64,000 bases of DNA, taken from positions 532,428,394-532,492,393 of the forward strand of contig OY728143.1 of assembly GCA_963277665.1 (NCBI GenBank). Reading direction: 5' to 3'. Source of the stretch: Viscum album (Eukaryota; Streptophyta; Magnoliopsida; Santalales; Viscaceae). Of this stretch, positions 1-13,614 are shown piece by piece. Numbering within the stretch: position 1 is the first letter of the stretch; each line of letters opens with the position of its first letter. Position numbers and translations under genes: made by a program. A model generated the notes under the pieces. It made no database searches. It had not been told where the DNA came from and worked only from the letters and a program-made list of their open reading frames with translations.

Positions 1-11
1 TGGGGGAGAGT

Positions 12-53
12 TGTATCTTTTACAGGGATTATTCCCATCTTCTGAGTGAGTGC
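12..53 (+). pseudogene. gag CCHC zinc-knuckle relic (element A)
   Basis: The 14 codons read CIFYRDYSHLLSEC. This is the retroviral nucleocapsid knuckle spacing C-x2-C-x4-H-x4-C, with the second Cys replaced by Tyr (TGT to TAT would do it). The motif normally binds zinc and packages element RNA. It is followed by CP and a Gln-rich linker, as usual between gag and protease. With the second ligand lost the knuckle could not fold normally. The motif is short, but its position just before the protease relic supports the call. Confidence 0.6.
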
Positions 54-365
54 CCAATGGTTTCCCAAGCTCCGTTTGGTGGGGGTGGATAGGCTCAACG
101 CCAGCCTCATCAATAGTTGTTGGGGCGATAGATTAAGCATCATGGATATTTTTATTTTTCTCAACCTTGGGGAGATAGATAATGTAGTGACCGACATAAG
201 GACATCCCTCATGCTCTAGTATCGTGACTCGATTATGGACATGGAGGTGGTTATCGTAAATGATATAGGGGAGCTTGCTGTGGTCATTTTCATGTAGAAG
301 AGTTGGCAGTTCCAGTAAGGCCGTATGACATTATAGGTTGTATCAGTTTATAGAATAAATTTTCT

Positions 366-420
366 TGTTCATTGTATGATTCATGATAATCACACTCCTT
401 TTTTCATCCTTTCTATCCTA
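366..420 (+). pseudogene. Aspartic protease active-site relic (element A)
   Basis: The frame reads LYDS, two stop codons, then SHSFFHPF. Gypsy proteases carry a D-S-G-A-T/S-H-S-F active site that cleaves the gag-pol polyprotein. The Asp (378-380) and Ser are present, while the Gly and Ala positions are both stops. It lies between the gag knuckle and the RT, as expected. Only this core is recognisable; the rest of the domain has decayed. Confidence 0.6.
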
Positions 421-719
421 TTTCATGGGATTTTACATAGAGAGGATTAGTATTCACATTGTTTTATGGACACTATTTGGAGGCCAGAACAACTTGTCTG
501 ATGTCAGTTGGGGTATAGAATAAGGATGGAACCGTATCAGTAACATAGAGACCTCTCCTTACTATATATGAATTATGTTGCTGTCTCTATTCGGAGTATT
601 GTTGGGTTTTTGATATTGATGGTCAGCGTGTAGTTTTCATTATTAAGAATGATCTTCTGGTCTGTAATTGGGGTTTGAGTTCTCTTAATTCCTAGATGAT
701 TGTTCTATTATTATAATAA

Positions 720-1580
720 ATAGTTACTATGATGATGGAGATTCCCATATTCAATTCGGAGTTCCTAGATGTTTTCCCAATGGAGATTATTAAACCACCA
801 CAAGATGTGATGATTAGTTTGGGGATGATTTAAAACCTAGTGCTTCTCCCATTTTTCTGGATCCCTATCATATGGAACATTTTTAGTTGTAATATTTTTG
901 TATTAAGATATATAATCTGATAAACAAGGGTGTTATCTAGACTATTGTGTCTTATAGGGGTGTTCTGGGTTTTATCACATGGATGGATGATTGTGGTAAA
1001 AGGTTTTTTGTAGATTACAAGATGTTCAATCAGGTGCCTATTATAAATTGTTACCCAATACAAAGAATATAATATCTTTCTGACCATTTGATAGGGGCAT
1101 GATAGTTTCGTACAATTTATTTATATTTTTTATATCATTAGTTGGGTGTGAATGATGATGATAACCCTACGATTGCATTTAGATGAAGTTATAGTAAATT
1201 CAATTCTTTGGTCAGTGGGTTTGGTGTTACGAATAGACCCTCTTTGTTCATGATGATTTTTAAATACATATTTGTTAAATTCTTGGACTAGTTCATCATC
1301 TTTTTAATAAATATTTTATTAATATACATGAAGTCAGAGTAGAATCAAACCGAGAAACTACGAACTATATTATACTTTCATCGATACCACTAGCTCTATA
1401 AAAATATTTCATGTTTGATTTATACACACCAGAGTTGTATATCACTGGACATGTGGTATCTTAGTAGGGTGTAGTAGTGTACCTGTTGAAATTTGATGCT
1501 ATTGTTTCTTGGTTAGAAACCATGAATTTGGAAGAGATTTGTGGTTTAATTGGTATATTAGGCTATTATTAGATGGTTTT
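720..1580 (+). pseudogene. Reverse transcriptase relic (element A)
   Basis: RT copies element RNA into DNA. Recognisable blocks in order are: an N-terminal EFLDVFP box near 760; a block ending in FVDYKMFNQV (about 1005-1040) that matches the usual VDYR-LN block; a SGFGVTNRPSLFM stretch (about 1215-1256) that matches MPFGLTNAPATFM; and FLD-stop-FIIF followed by the catalytic box. At the FIDD catalytic pair the codons at 1307-1312 read Ile-Asn, so both Asp residues are lost. After it come relics of the LYAK and FLGH blocks, and GILGYY (near 1550) matches the GLAGYYRRF block. Several frameshifts and stops interrupt the domain. Confidence 0.75.
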
Positions 1581-1649
1581 TTTCAAATTTATCTCATGTA
1601 GATACTCTTTAGATAATGTTTAACTACTAAGGCTCTATATTTTGTGGGG

Positions 1650-2090
1650 AATGAGTACATTCATGTATAATTTAGTTACCTAAAAGGGATGTTGTATAGT
1701 TCTCTAATGCTCTAGTTTCTAGAAGACTGGGTGATGAATAATGACTTCAGTGATACCTCCCATATGGGATTGGGATGTATTATAATGTATTATTCATAAG
1801 TGATATTTTATGGGTCTAGTATGTTATGTCTCCACTAACATTATTATAACACACACAATCTGGAGTTGGAAGGAGTTTTGATCAGGATGATGTTGTTGCA
1901 GAATTACAAAATTGGGGAGTGCTTTGTGGTCTTCACATATCATAAGAACATGAGGTATATATTTTCCCAGTGTGATCTAAATCTATTACTATAGAGGTGG
2001 ATTGATATTATTCTGGGTGATGATATTGATATCTCATACACCATAAGAAAGGAAATGTCTTGGCCAATTCATTGATCCGGATAATATAGA
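1650..2090 (+). pseudogene. RNase H relic (element A)
   Basis: This lies directly after the RT and holds scattered matches to gypsy RNase H: an ASRRLG-like block near 1720 (usual YASRQLK), a SDLNLLL-like block near 1970 (usual KDLNLRQRRW) and a DIDISYTI block near 2025 (usual DYD-I-YHPGKAN). RNase H removes the RNA template during reverse transcription. No acidic catalytic set can be assigned with confidence and several frames are needed. The call rests on order and local similarity. Confidence 0.5.
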
Positions 2091-2599
2091 AGGAGGTTGT
2101 TCAGGATTATGGGGATTCATCGAATGTAATGGAGGAGTTAGTAGCCTTGAACATAGATGGTAGAGTTTTAGGTGGTAGATAATTATTTTAGGAGATGAAA
2201 AATATGTTTTCTATGATATATTAGGTGGAAGAGTTTGTGTGGGGAGACGTGAAATTTTAGGTGTTGTGATCACGTTGGCTATGTTGATTCTACATAGGGA
2301 TGGTCATAGGATGGTTAGAACCAGATTTTTTAATGTGGGATGTTGTTTTTTATGATTAAATGAATGATGATGACCTCCATTATTTTAATAGGTCACCAAT
2401 TGAGGTACTCCCCACTTTTTCTCCGATGTACCATGGATTTAGAATGCCATTTTTCTGTCCTGATACAAGACAAGTAGTGGCAGATGTTTTGTAAAGGTGC
2501 ATAGTTTTCCACTATGGGATTGTTGAGAACCATATTCCCAGTAGTTTTTTACATCCCTTGGACTAACCCATGTGTAATTGGGATGAAATATAATGGATT

Positions 2600-3480
2600 A
2601 AATAAAAAACTTTACCAGATCAATGGGTGGTTATGATGGTATCTCAGAAATAACGGATCAGTTTATGAAATTACCTCACCTCTCAGAGATTAAGGAGTCA
2701 GTTGCAGAAGATTCCCTGACAAAGGTTTACATGAAATAAAAAGTACAGTTTAATGGACCTTTCAGGACCATCATATCAGTTAGGAATTTGAGTTTGTCTT
2801 CCCGAGTCTATAGCGGAATGAAACATTCTTATAGAACCTAATTGTGCTTAAACACTACTTTCACCATTGGAGTATATGTTATGGGATAGTGTCTAGGATG
2901 TTGGATGATCTTGGGTACAACACATTCCATTGATTTAGTTACCATACAATAATATCTATCAATATTCCATTGGAATGAATAATTTTTATGTTTTGTATGA
3001 AATTCCATGTCATTCAACATTGTGCTGGACGAAGGATGGGGAGATAGTTTTTCGTAGACTAGATGTGGTGTAAAGCATAACTGAGAATTTTAATCAAGTT
3101 CATGAGAGGGTGAAAGTAGCACATGGAAGGAAGAATTCGTATGTTGGTCACAGAGGGATGTCATTAGATTTCGTAGTCAGGGACCCCATGTTCTTGAAGT
3201 TACCCCCTCGACATTGTATGTTGAGTTTTGGAATACAGATTAAGATATACCCTAGGTTTTTTGTGCCCTTTGAGGTGTTAGGGAGAGTTGGGGAGGTTGA
3301 ATAAAATATTAAGATTCCAACATAATTAGAAAGGATCCATGAAATAATCCATGTCTCATAGATATGTCAGAATCAACATTATGACTCCCATGTAATTGAA
3401 TGAGGAGAGTTGAACATAGAGGACGATGAGATGCTGATCGAGAGACTAGTGATGATCCAAGATCATCATGAGAGTTTTAT
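2600..3480 (+). pseudogene. Integrase core and C-terminal relic (element A)
   Basis: Integrase inserts the element DNA into the host genome. QWVVMMVSQK near 2620 matches the IWVVVDRLTK block. LPYNNIYQYSIGM (about 2940-2980) matches the YNNSYHSSIGMAP block. LYEIPCHSTLCW (about 2992-3030) matches LYGRKCRTPLCW. A long readable stretch at 3110-3304 holds relics of the QSRQKSYAD, GD-VFLKV and SPRFVGPFEIL blocks (here YPRFFVPFEVLGRVGEVE). The reading continues with stops through HVIE and a D-E-rich tail to about 3480. The D-D-E triad cannot be placed securely. The 3110-3304 segment is open by chance survival, not because it is a separate gene. Confidence 0.75.
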
Positions 3481-6400
3481 TGAATGGATGAACCATTAAA
3501 ATTGTTCAATTTTCTGTTGGAATGGTTGATAGTAAGAGAGTACAGGTACGTGATAGGAACATATGTGTTCCCAGTACCCAGAGTTGTTTTATGTTTCATT
3601 TTTCTCTATTATTATTAGCAAAGAGATGTTGTGAACATTATTAATTATGATATAAGCTAGTTTCCAATATTCTTATAATGTGTGTGGTTGGGAGTGTGAT
3701 AAATGTATTATTGTATGGATCATGGAGGATTTGATACCTAATTAATATGAATTAATTGGGATCTGTTTAAACAAATGGGTGAAAGTCATCACCACCCTGA
3801 GCAGATATTAACGTGACAAGGAGGATGTAATTACCTATGTTGTACATTCAAATATTGTGGTTGTAGTAATTGTGTGGTGTGTTTTTTGGTTTTATTAGTT
3901 AGTGTGATAAGGCCTAGTTTTAGATTTTAGAGGATGTGTTAATGGATATAGGGGCATTCTATCAAACCTTCAAATGAAACATGGTTGGTTATCATTGAAC
4001 AATGATGAGTTTAGTTGGTGGTAGTGTTTTAACATTATCAAGATCAATGGAGGTGTCTCATGATGTGGTTGTTCATACCCATTTTTCCCATGGAAATTTA
4101 GTTTCAGATTCTTGGGGGTGAGAATCATTTGATAGGTATCTGATGTAGTTTTATGTGTCCTTTTAGTCCATTACATTTCTAGTTTTTGGGTGTTGGACTG
4201 TTCGGAGGTGGTTTAGTGGGAGTTTGAAGATGTTAAGTTGCTAAAGGATATAGGAAGGGGTATAACAAATCATGTAACAATATTACACAACATCATACCA
4301 TATTTCATTTTTTTCTCTTGTGGTTTCACTACATGTAATATATCTATGGAAAATAAATTAATATAAACTGATATGGGATGAATTTCTCAACAGAGATCGA
4401 CCTCTGACACTACACGATGTGAAAGGGTATTACAAATAATGTAATACAACAACACAGTTTTGTATTTAAAACAATTATAAATCCATATTTCATTAATTAA
4501 GACATTTTAAATACATCCAATCTTTCTAGATTATCCCCAGACGCCCCGCGGAGTTATTTGAGCTTCACTCATCCCTCCTTGATCTTCCAATCCCATTTGT
4601 TCTTTTTTGGTGATATGTGATTGATCTATGTTGTGTTTTATACAATTAATCAGCTTTTTTACTCGTGTTCATTCCCCAGGATTTTGTATTGTGTTTTGGT
4701 TTGACATTAGTTGGATGTCTAGGAATAATTTTTTTATTTATTGCATGTGTAATATGTTGATCATCATTATTAGGGGTGTGGTTGATGCTTTTTGTCATTC
4801 ATCATTGTCATACGATGCCGGAATGTTTTCACCATCTTCTTCAAGGTAGGAATGCCTTCATTTCTCATCAATTGTGCAATGTGTTGGAGGTTTCTTAATA
4901 TTTTTAACGTATAAATTGTGTTTTTTCCATTTTAATTGATAATAATGAATGTATTAGTTGAAATTCGATAGTAATTGGGTTTGTTACCATAACTTTTACA
5001 ACCTATATATTGATTTTGATGTTTTAACTATATGAAATGAATTCCCTACTAAAAATGGGGGCCGTTGGAGGCTTTTCTTGTGGTAGTTTTATTTTTTGGG
5101 TTTTTATATTGTTTATGTCTATAGTGGTATCACACTAAATAAAAAATGGTCATTCTTGTATATACTAATAATGAATGAAATCACCAGAATCATATTGTTA
5201 TTATGATAACACCTAAATTTAAAACAGGGATTTAAATATGGGATTCCATTCTAAAGAAATAATTTCATTCTTGGTATGTTTAGTGATGTGTTGTGTAGGA
5301 TAGATGTGGTTCTGAATGTTGTAAAATTGGGATATGAAATGGAAATTATATGTCTGTGGGGATTTTCAGGGGTATAATATGGTGTGGTAGCGTGAATAGT
5401 TTTGTGCTGCAGAATAGCTTGGGTTGTGTAATGGATTCTCAGTTTGAGAGATTTATTTATAGTGGAATAGATAAAATATGTGGTGCAGTAGGTCTGTGAT
5501 CAGGTTTTTAGGGGATCATTTTCTAGATGTGTTGGTTACTGGGTAGTTTTTTTGTGATGACATTGAAGATAGATGTTGATGGTTTGTAGGGTGAATACGT
5601 ATGGAGTTTCTCCATGTTTGATTTTTTTATGTTTCTTTATGTGTGCTTTGCATGGTAGTTTTATATATTTTGATGGAATATTTGAATAATAGATAAGATG
5701 TATTGAATTTATTGAGTTGGATTGGTTGAAGGAGAGAAAAAATATTTGTCATCAACCTAATAGAAATTGGTTGAATTAATTTCTTGGGAATATTTTTCAG
5801 GATTGTGGATTGTTGTGCAATGTTGTTCATTTAATGTTAGAATCATTGTTCTCATTATTTTGAGATTATTATTTATTTGAGAACCCATTGGTGGGGAATA
5901 ATATTTCATATCTATATACATATACGTATATTTTTTCCCTTACAATTTATATACATTACCCACCATGGTTGACTAATATGTTCCGAACACACCCATCGTC
6001 ACAAGGGTTGGGTATTTCCCAAACATCCTCGTGGGAGGATGCATGGATGGCCAATATGTGTTCCTTAATTATTTATCCAAGAAATGATTGATCAAAAAGA
6101 CTTCATTCAAGTGGAATATTTTATTTTCATTTGTGGTTTTTGGATGATATGGGTTGAGTTTTTATAGTGATTTCAAGATGAGTTGTGATGACCATTCCTA
6201 AGAGTATTCATGATGGGATGTAATGTCGCTTTTATCCATGGTGATGAGAGTAGATGTTACTGTGATGCCGAGGAGTCTATGGGTGGGATGTGTTGGGGCT
6301 CATGGCTAAAGTGATGTGATGAGATGTGGTTGTGGGTCCAGTTTCTATGAGTGGGATGTGTTATGGTTTGATCAGAATAGGTGGGAGGGAAAGAAATTTC

Positions 6401-7010
6401 TATTACACAAGAGAAGATAATCAATTAGAAGTGGTTCATGGAATTATATCAATGATGTTCATAATATTACATTACACGACTGGCTTTATTTGAAGAGTGT
6501 GCCTTGGTGAGGCTGGGATGGTGAGTGTACATGTTGGGTGATGATTGGTACTATTGTTTTCTCACATAGGAATTAGTATTCTTCTTTCACATATGAATGA
6601 GAAACAATAGTTTACCTACATGTTCACAAATATTTTCAACAAATGTATATTAAAATGATTTAGTTTTATAGGTGAATTTCTTACACTGTGTTGATCCATA
6701 ATTTCTTGAATCTACTATTTTCCATGTTTGTTTTTATATTTATATTTTTTACATGTATTATAGAGTCTTTTTGTATCATTTCTATTTTTTACATGTATAT
6801 TGGATGAATTTTGGTTTTGTTTTATAAAATGACATGGAGTGAAAATGTTGATGACTTATATTATCTCGTGATCATTTTAAAAAATAAGGTATTCCCACAA
6901 ATTTTTGGAGATTTGTATACCTTTGGTGCTAATCACCTTCCTGGGGTCTATGAAGGTAGGACTCTGGGGTCATCATCTCCCTTTCTTCATTTGTTACCCT
7001 GTATGTGAAA
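3481..7010. other. Unassigned moderately AT-rich tract, possible 3' LTR of element A
   Basis: No gene is supported here. By position the 3' LTR of element A should start within or near this stretch. One candidate start is TGTAAT at 3826, just after a short purine-rich GACAAGGAGGA, but its partner LTR is outside the window so the boundary cannot be tested. The composition is less AT-rich than the following spacer, and a TGAATAGT word occurs near 5393. Short open frames here (for example 4628-4849 and 6811-7008) show no family similarity I recognise. Confidence 0.4.
4257..4455 (+). repeat. Short imperfect direct repeat pair
   Basis: GGGTATAACAAATCATGTAA at 4258-4277 and GGGTATTACAAATAATGTAA at 4425-4444 agree at all but two positions, and similarity continues weakly into ACAACAtCA/ACAACAACA tails. 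The copies are about 167 bp apart in the same orientation. They may be remnants of an LTR or minisatellite unit, or chance in AT-rich DNA. Confidence 0.35.
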
Positions 7011-10000
7011 CATTTGAGAGAGGGGGTTATGACATTTTCTTAGTTTTATTATAAAATTTTAATGGAAAAATTTTCCAATGACCAATTTGATTTATTTGAT
7101 AAGAATATTATATATATAAACTTTTAATATAATATATAATATAAGTTATCAATAAATGTAATTTTAATTAATTTTTTTTGAATTTGAATTTATTATTTTT
7201 AAAAGTAATAAGAAACCTTAATGAAAAATACGAAAAATTTATGGTAACTAAATTTGTATGGTTTTCATAGAATGATAAAGTATATATATATATATTATTT
7301 CCATAACTATTCCATAAATGGGATTTAAATGGATTCTTTATTAATAGTCAGTAAAACAACCTTTTTTAAAATATTGAGTTTTAAGGATAAAAGTTTGATT
7401 ATTCAAAACATATTTGTATCAAAAAAATTTTATTATTATCTAAAATATTTTGTAGAATATAAATTATATATATTACATTAATAGAATACACCAATTTTAA
7501 TTATGTAATCATATTAATACCGAACACCTTTCTGATAAAAATAAACATATATTTTTTATTTTCCATCAGTTTCAATACTCTAATTTATAATTAATTAGAT
7601 TCTTTTGAATTCATATTATATTTATTTAAATGATATATTTTCAAAAGATAGTTAACTTTAATTATAAAATCTAATTTAAAATATTCAATATTTTTAATTA
7701 TATTTAATAATAATATTTCAATAATATATTAAATTATTGTAAAACATTATCTTGCTTATTACGCAGTATATCGATGAAAGTCAATCTTTTGTTTCTTATA
7801 CAATAACCCCATGGTTCTTATGTAGAGGATGATAAAAATTATGTTTCATGTAGAGATTGATTAACATTGTGTCATGTATAATGTGATCCAAACATATTTC
7901 ATTAATATATAAAAACTATTTAATGTGTTGGTTGATGTTCTATATTTCAAAACTATGAAATTAATTTAGAAAATAATAATTCACAATATCTCGATGTGTT
8001 ACAGAACCTCTGTTTTGACCTAGATCATTAGATGTTATGGATTTATTTCATTTAAAATATTAATTATTCATTTAGTATTCATTTTTTATATAATAATTAC
8101 ATGTTACTTGTATGTTAAACAATATTTCTTATGTTGGGGGGGGGGGTAAACCTACAATGATATAATCACATAATTTTAAGGAATCCATTTATATCATTAG
8201 TAGCTTTCAAAGATTCAAGATTGAATAAGGTCAAAGGAAACCTATCTGGATGAGTTCTAGATAGATATAATAAAATTTATTAATTAGATTAGTAAGATAC
8301 TCGAGATTAATGATTTTTTTAATCTTATATTTTTCATCTTTATATTTTATTTTTATGAAATCTGTCACACCATCTTGATTCATATATTATTTATGGTAAA
8401 TGGTTTTGAATATTATTAATTTGTTAATTTATCTATTCATCCCATATGTATTATAATTTAAAACTTTCATTTTTCATATATTTCCACATCTATATTATTA
8501 TTTTGGATGTTATAGAAAATTTTAATATGATAGTGATTTCTCCAAAATGTATTCTGTACACTGTTTATACTTTTCAGTAGACATGGGAATATTGGATTCA
8601 ATAATGTTGTACTGCCCAAAATACCTTCAAATTTTAAAAGAAAAATTAAATATGTTGATAGTGTGTACGAAATGAAACATCAACCCCAAATGAATAATAA
8701 AATATCATTATAAAAATATGACCTCTATAACATAGCCATTAAATTCGGGGAAATTAATAAGATGAAATAATTTGATAAAATTTTATAAATATAACACATA
8801 ATATAAATATGTTGAAATATTTTTAGAAAAAAATATATCACGTATTTTATAAATACATATTAATACCCAAATAAATGCATATTCCTAAAAATTGGTCTTT
8901 ATTGATAAATTTGAATAAATATAATAATTTGTTTATAGAAATGTAAGAAATTTTAATTTACAAAATATAATTCATTTTGGAAATGATAATATATTATCTA
9001 TTTCTGGTAACATTTTGGTATTTTTCTGAAATGTTGATTATATCAGTGATTAGTGAAAGTTATCGTTTTATCAGATACTATCAAATCATTTCATTAAATA
9101 AAGTAATAAAAAATTCGAATTCTATTTTTATTCGGTATTAAATTGATATATAAACAATTTTATTTTAAAAAATAATGTTATATTATTTATAATCGTCAAT
9201 TTTTGGTTTCTTTATTAATGGATTTATTATTAGAAACACAATTATATGAAATCTATTATTTGTGGATATAGATAATTCATTATAATTAATAAATATGACC
9301 CTAATATGTAATTATTTTATCATTATTAATGTCATATATGTATTCCAATAATAATTTCAGTATATATAATATATATTTCTAGTAATAGAGTAAATGTAAA
9401 TTCATATTTTCATTTAGAAATGCATTTTTTGGGAACCCACATTTCATCACGCTTGTGAGTTTCATTTTCAATTAAATTATATCACATATATGAATTGAAT
9501 TTGATAAAGAATATATTTTTTTATTCATAATAAATAACTTTATGATATAAGTTAAATAAAATTTTTAGTCACTATGAATACAGAATAATAAGATTTGATT
9601 ACAATAGTTGATGGAAAAACATGTTTACCAGGAAAAAATTAATGTGATAAGGTATATAATGAGGTAAAAACATTTCTAAATTAATTTTGTTTTCCATATT
9701 TCAACCATATCGCATCAAAATTATATAAATTTTTGACTTGGGGGAATCATGCTAATAATTGTTGACTTTGTAAAACATTATGTCATGAAATGTAAAAATG
9801 ATACTTTCTTGATTTCAAATATATATATATTTTATGAATTGGATAAAAATTCATTAAATATAGTTATAAAAATTCATTTAAAATATAATATTTTATTCAT
9901 ATTTTTCTTCAATATTTTGTAATAACATAATTAACATAAATGGATACACAACACTGACAATCTAATTATTTAATAAAGATAAATTTTTTTTTATAAAATA

Positions 10001-13000
10001 TTAAAATTAATATATTTTGATTTATTTATTTTTTGAAATTTTTGTGTATATTCATTACATTTTTAAAAAATGTGAAATTTTTATATTTTAATTTTATATT
10101 TTAATGTTGTTTTAAATGTTAAATTAAATGAATAGTGTCAAAATGTAATTATTAATGATTAATAATAAATAATATTTTTTAAATGGTTTTAAATTCAAAA
10201 ACCATTATATGGTGACATTAATTTTAAATATATTAATTCTTAATAAATCTGTAAATAATATTATATTAATGAACTCAAATGCATGTTTTAATTTTAGTAT
10301 CTAAGAACTTATGTTCATATTCCCTGAATTACATAAGGATAAAAAAGATAATGATTATTCTAATACAATTTTTATACATATTCATAGGTTCTTAATAAAA
10401 TTCACCTACTATATCTCATGTATTAGGAACATACATCAATGAAAGAGTTGAGCATTCGTCAATTCTAGGGAATGAAAAAAGGAAACACATAACGTGTTAT
10501 TAGGAGACATATGATACCCGATCATATGAATATGATTAATATCATAAAACAAATTACATATATCAAAATATGTACACTTCGATATAATAGAAAAATAGAT
10601 AATTCATAGGCATATCCCTAAGGATTTTCCCAAAAGGTGTCACAAATCATAATTCTTGACGATATTCACTAAGGTATCATAATTATGTCATTTATAGAGA
10701 TTAATTAATTAACTAATGATTAGAGAGCTATTATGGTGCATCTTCAATATTTATTAAATCATTGGATCCATGTTTATCATAAATAGAAATCATATCACCC
10801 ATAACCAGTGGAAATAAATAATGTTGTTTATATAAATATCATTGTGTAAAATGTGAAAAAATAAATTGATAAAAAAATCATCCCATGAAAATGTTACATG
10901 TGTTTAATATATTTTTATCCATCAATAAAAAAGTTATCTTAACATTTTTTTAATTTAATATAGTAATAGAATATTTTTCATTATTAAGAATATTAATATA
11001 ATTCATGAAAAAATGAGAAAAAACATGAATAGATTTTAGCAACAGAAAAGTATAAATCATCGATTATGTGAAATGAATACTAAAAGAGAAATGAGGTATC
11101 CCATTGATAAATAAATATTTTGGGAGTATATGGATGGAAAAAATAGATGGAAAAATATTAAATCAAATAGGAACTTATAAGAATAATTATAAGGATATAT
11201 ATAGATGATAATAGAGATAAAAAGGCTTCACTTAAATTATTGAGTTACTCCCAATATCATGGTTTGGGAAACCATAAGACCATAGAGATACTATAAAAAA
11301 ATCAGAGAGGGATTATTTTGGTGGTCAGAATATAATAAATTTAGGGATTTTGAATTTATAGTGGTGAGTGGGGTTGGAATATTGTATATATACTTGAGGA
11401 GGGTGGATCAATGTAATTAAAAAATTTATTATTATTAATTCAATACAAAAACTGTTGGGTTTATTTAATAAAAAATATTTCACTTTAGAATTAGTGTTTT
11501 CATGAATGATTTAGTTCTTGTAAAATAAAAAACAACCCAATAAATATTTCATTTTTTATATATTTTCTGCTTTCCATTTTCACCATAACCCTATACATTT
11601 TTTAACTGAAAAATTGATATGTTTTTTAATTCTAATAATAATATTTTCATAATTACCTAATTAAAGAAATTATGAATGTTAATATACATTATATTAAACA
11701 TAATTAAATTATTAATTATTTAAAAAATAAATTCAAATGGTATACACATATAAATCTATTAAACAGATTTTTGAATAATTAATATTGTTGTTTAAAAAAA
11801 TTTGAAGCATGTTTTTTTAAATGTAACACAATATTAAATTATTCTATAATTATATAATTTTTTTTAATAATATGTATTAAATATGTTTAAATTAAATTAA
11901 TATTATTATGTATTTTTATTTTTCAAATTTAATAAAAACATTGTTTTTAACATCATAACAAAATATTTATCCTTTAATACAATTTAAAAAATATCAATAT
12001 ATTCTAATTTTGATTTTTTAAAATAAAAAATGATATTTATTTTATAAAAATTGAATCATAAATATTATGTTGTTGGATTTTATAGTTAAAAAACTATATA
12101 TACTCATTTAACCATTATTATGACATAATGAATTTTTTTGACCTTTATAAAATTTACCTCAGACAATACAAATTAACATTTCTATATAAATGTTTTTTAT
12201 AATATTATTACAAGAAAATAACATTCATCTAAAAAATATATGTTTATGATTTTAATAATGTTTAATGGTAATGAAAAATTTATAATGTTTCTATAAAATA
12301 ATCCCAAAATTTACATTCTTTAACCAATATTAATAATAATGACCAACTATATTCACTATAATTGTTTATAATTCCATTTTTTCATATGGAAAAATGATCC
12401 TCATTTCTAATGATCATATATTTATATAAATATCCTATCACATTATCTTCACTACCCACTTCTTCTCTAATGATTTTTATTATAAATCATTTAAAAATGT
12501 TTATTATTTTTCTAACGATTCATTTTTACGATATTTGTGGAAGGAATGATCATTTTAGTTGATTTAAAAATTATATATTTTATTTTAGATAATGTAATAC
12601 TCATTATTTTTTATGTTCCATTATTTTTCAAGATTTTAGTATTCCAAATTTATGAATGATAAATGAATTTCACATGAAATGAAACTGTATTTTTATGAGG
12701 TTATATTTTAAAACCTATTAAGAATTAATTGGGAAGATATAGATCCACTATTAAAATATATAGATTATTCAAATCATTAAATTATCCGCCCCATTGAAAC
12801 TCATTACATTAAATTTTCTTTTATGGACTAATAAATTAAATTAGTTATATCAAGGGATTCCATATTTTTTTTGAAATCTAATTAAACCTGGAGCTTGTAG
12901 TCTGCAACTCCAATATAGAAATGGTCAACTCCATGGTTGTGAATCATTTACCAAAAGATATGATATAATTAGAAATTCAAATCATATCCACAAAATTAAA

Positions 13001-13609
13001 TGATATTAGAAGTTAAAATCTATTGAATGGATAAAAGGATCCTTGCATGTTATTTTATTATTTAAAAAAACATTTAATATCATTTGAATTAATCTTTTCA
13101 AAAATATTTTTCATTACATATTATATAAGAGATAATAATTTTTTTCATTATATTGTTATTTCAGTATGATAATTTTCAAATTAACAATACTATTTGAAAT
13201 AATAAAAATTATTTCTGTATAGTGAAATTATTACATGTTAAAAATCCGGGCTTATATTTATATAATTACTAATAATGAAAAACGAAATATTATGTAGGAT
13301 ATATTTAATAATAATAATAATATTACACTAAATGTTGTTTAATATTATATGTAAAATTATAGTCCCATAGAAATTTAGCACATGATACAAAATTCCTAAA
13401 TGTTATCTATTAATGAAATCTATTAAATTCACCGTGTGACTACATAATTTTATAAATCATCCAACATAAAAAATTATTTATATACAGAAAATTTAACATT
13501 GAAATAGTTGATCATAATCATTGAATTGTAGTACCAATTTAATTCCCACGGTTTAGAGTTTTAATGTTCTACTCATTATTATTTTTCTTTGGGATAGGTA
13601 ATTGAAGTG
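7011..13609. other. AT-rich spacer without recognisable genes
   Basis: Reading both strands I see no coding region with family similarity. The stretch contains simple AT runs (7281-7295), an 11-base G run (8136-8146), a small inverted repeat ATGGTTT-GGG-AAACCAT at about 11259, and a block near 9000 that resembles part of the U3 of element B. It is most simply read as very old, decayed transposon DNA. Confidence 0.6.
8990..9130 (+). repeat. Possible decayed relative of element B U3
   Basis: ATTTTGGTATTTTTCTGAAA near 9011, then a GTGATTAGTGA word about 25 bp later, follows the same order as two modules in the element B LTR (near 14080-14115 and 14430-14480), where TTTTGGTATTTTTCT is followed by ATGAATAGTGA. 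Near 9125 a TATTTTTATTCGGTATTAAA block resembles TATTTTTTATTGGTATTAAA near 14178. This suggests an ancient related LTR, but the similarity is AT-biased and short. Confidence 0.3.
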
Positions 13610-13614
13610 GATAA
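13610..13614. repeat. Target site duplication GATAA, left copy
   Basis: GATAA sits immediately before the TGTAAC start of the 5' LTR. The same five bases follow the 3' LTR at 25889-25893. Five bp is the usual duplication made by Ty3/gypsy integrases. Confidence 0.85.

Larger units (their letters stand above)
1..3480 (+). mobile_element. Element A: degenerate Ty3/gypsy internal region, 5' end outside window
   Basis: This is the 3' part of a gag-pol polyprotein of a Ty3/gypsy LTR retrotransposon, readable only in pieces because of many stops and frameshifts. In order I see a gag zinc-knuckle relic (12-53), a protease motif relic (about 366-420), RT (about 720-1580), RNase H (about 1650-2090), integrase (about 2600-3060) and the integrase C-terminal part (3061-3480). 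The order and residue matches follow plant chromovirus polyproteins. Most of gag and the 5' LTR lie before position 1. The element is more decayed than elements B and C, so it is probably the oldest of the three; that is inference. No part can encode a working protein. Confidence 0.85.
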
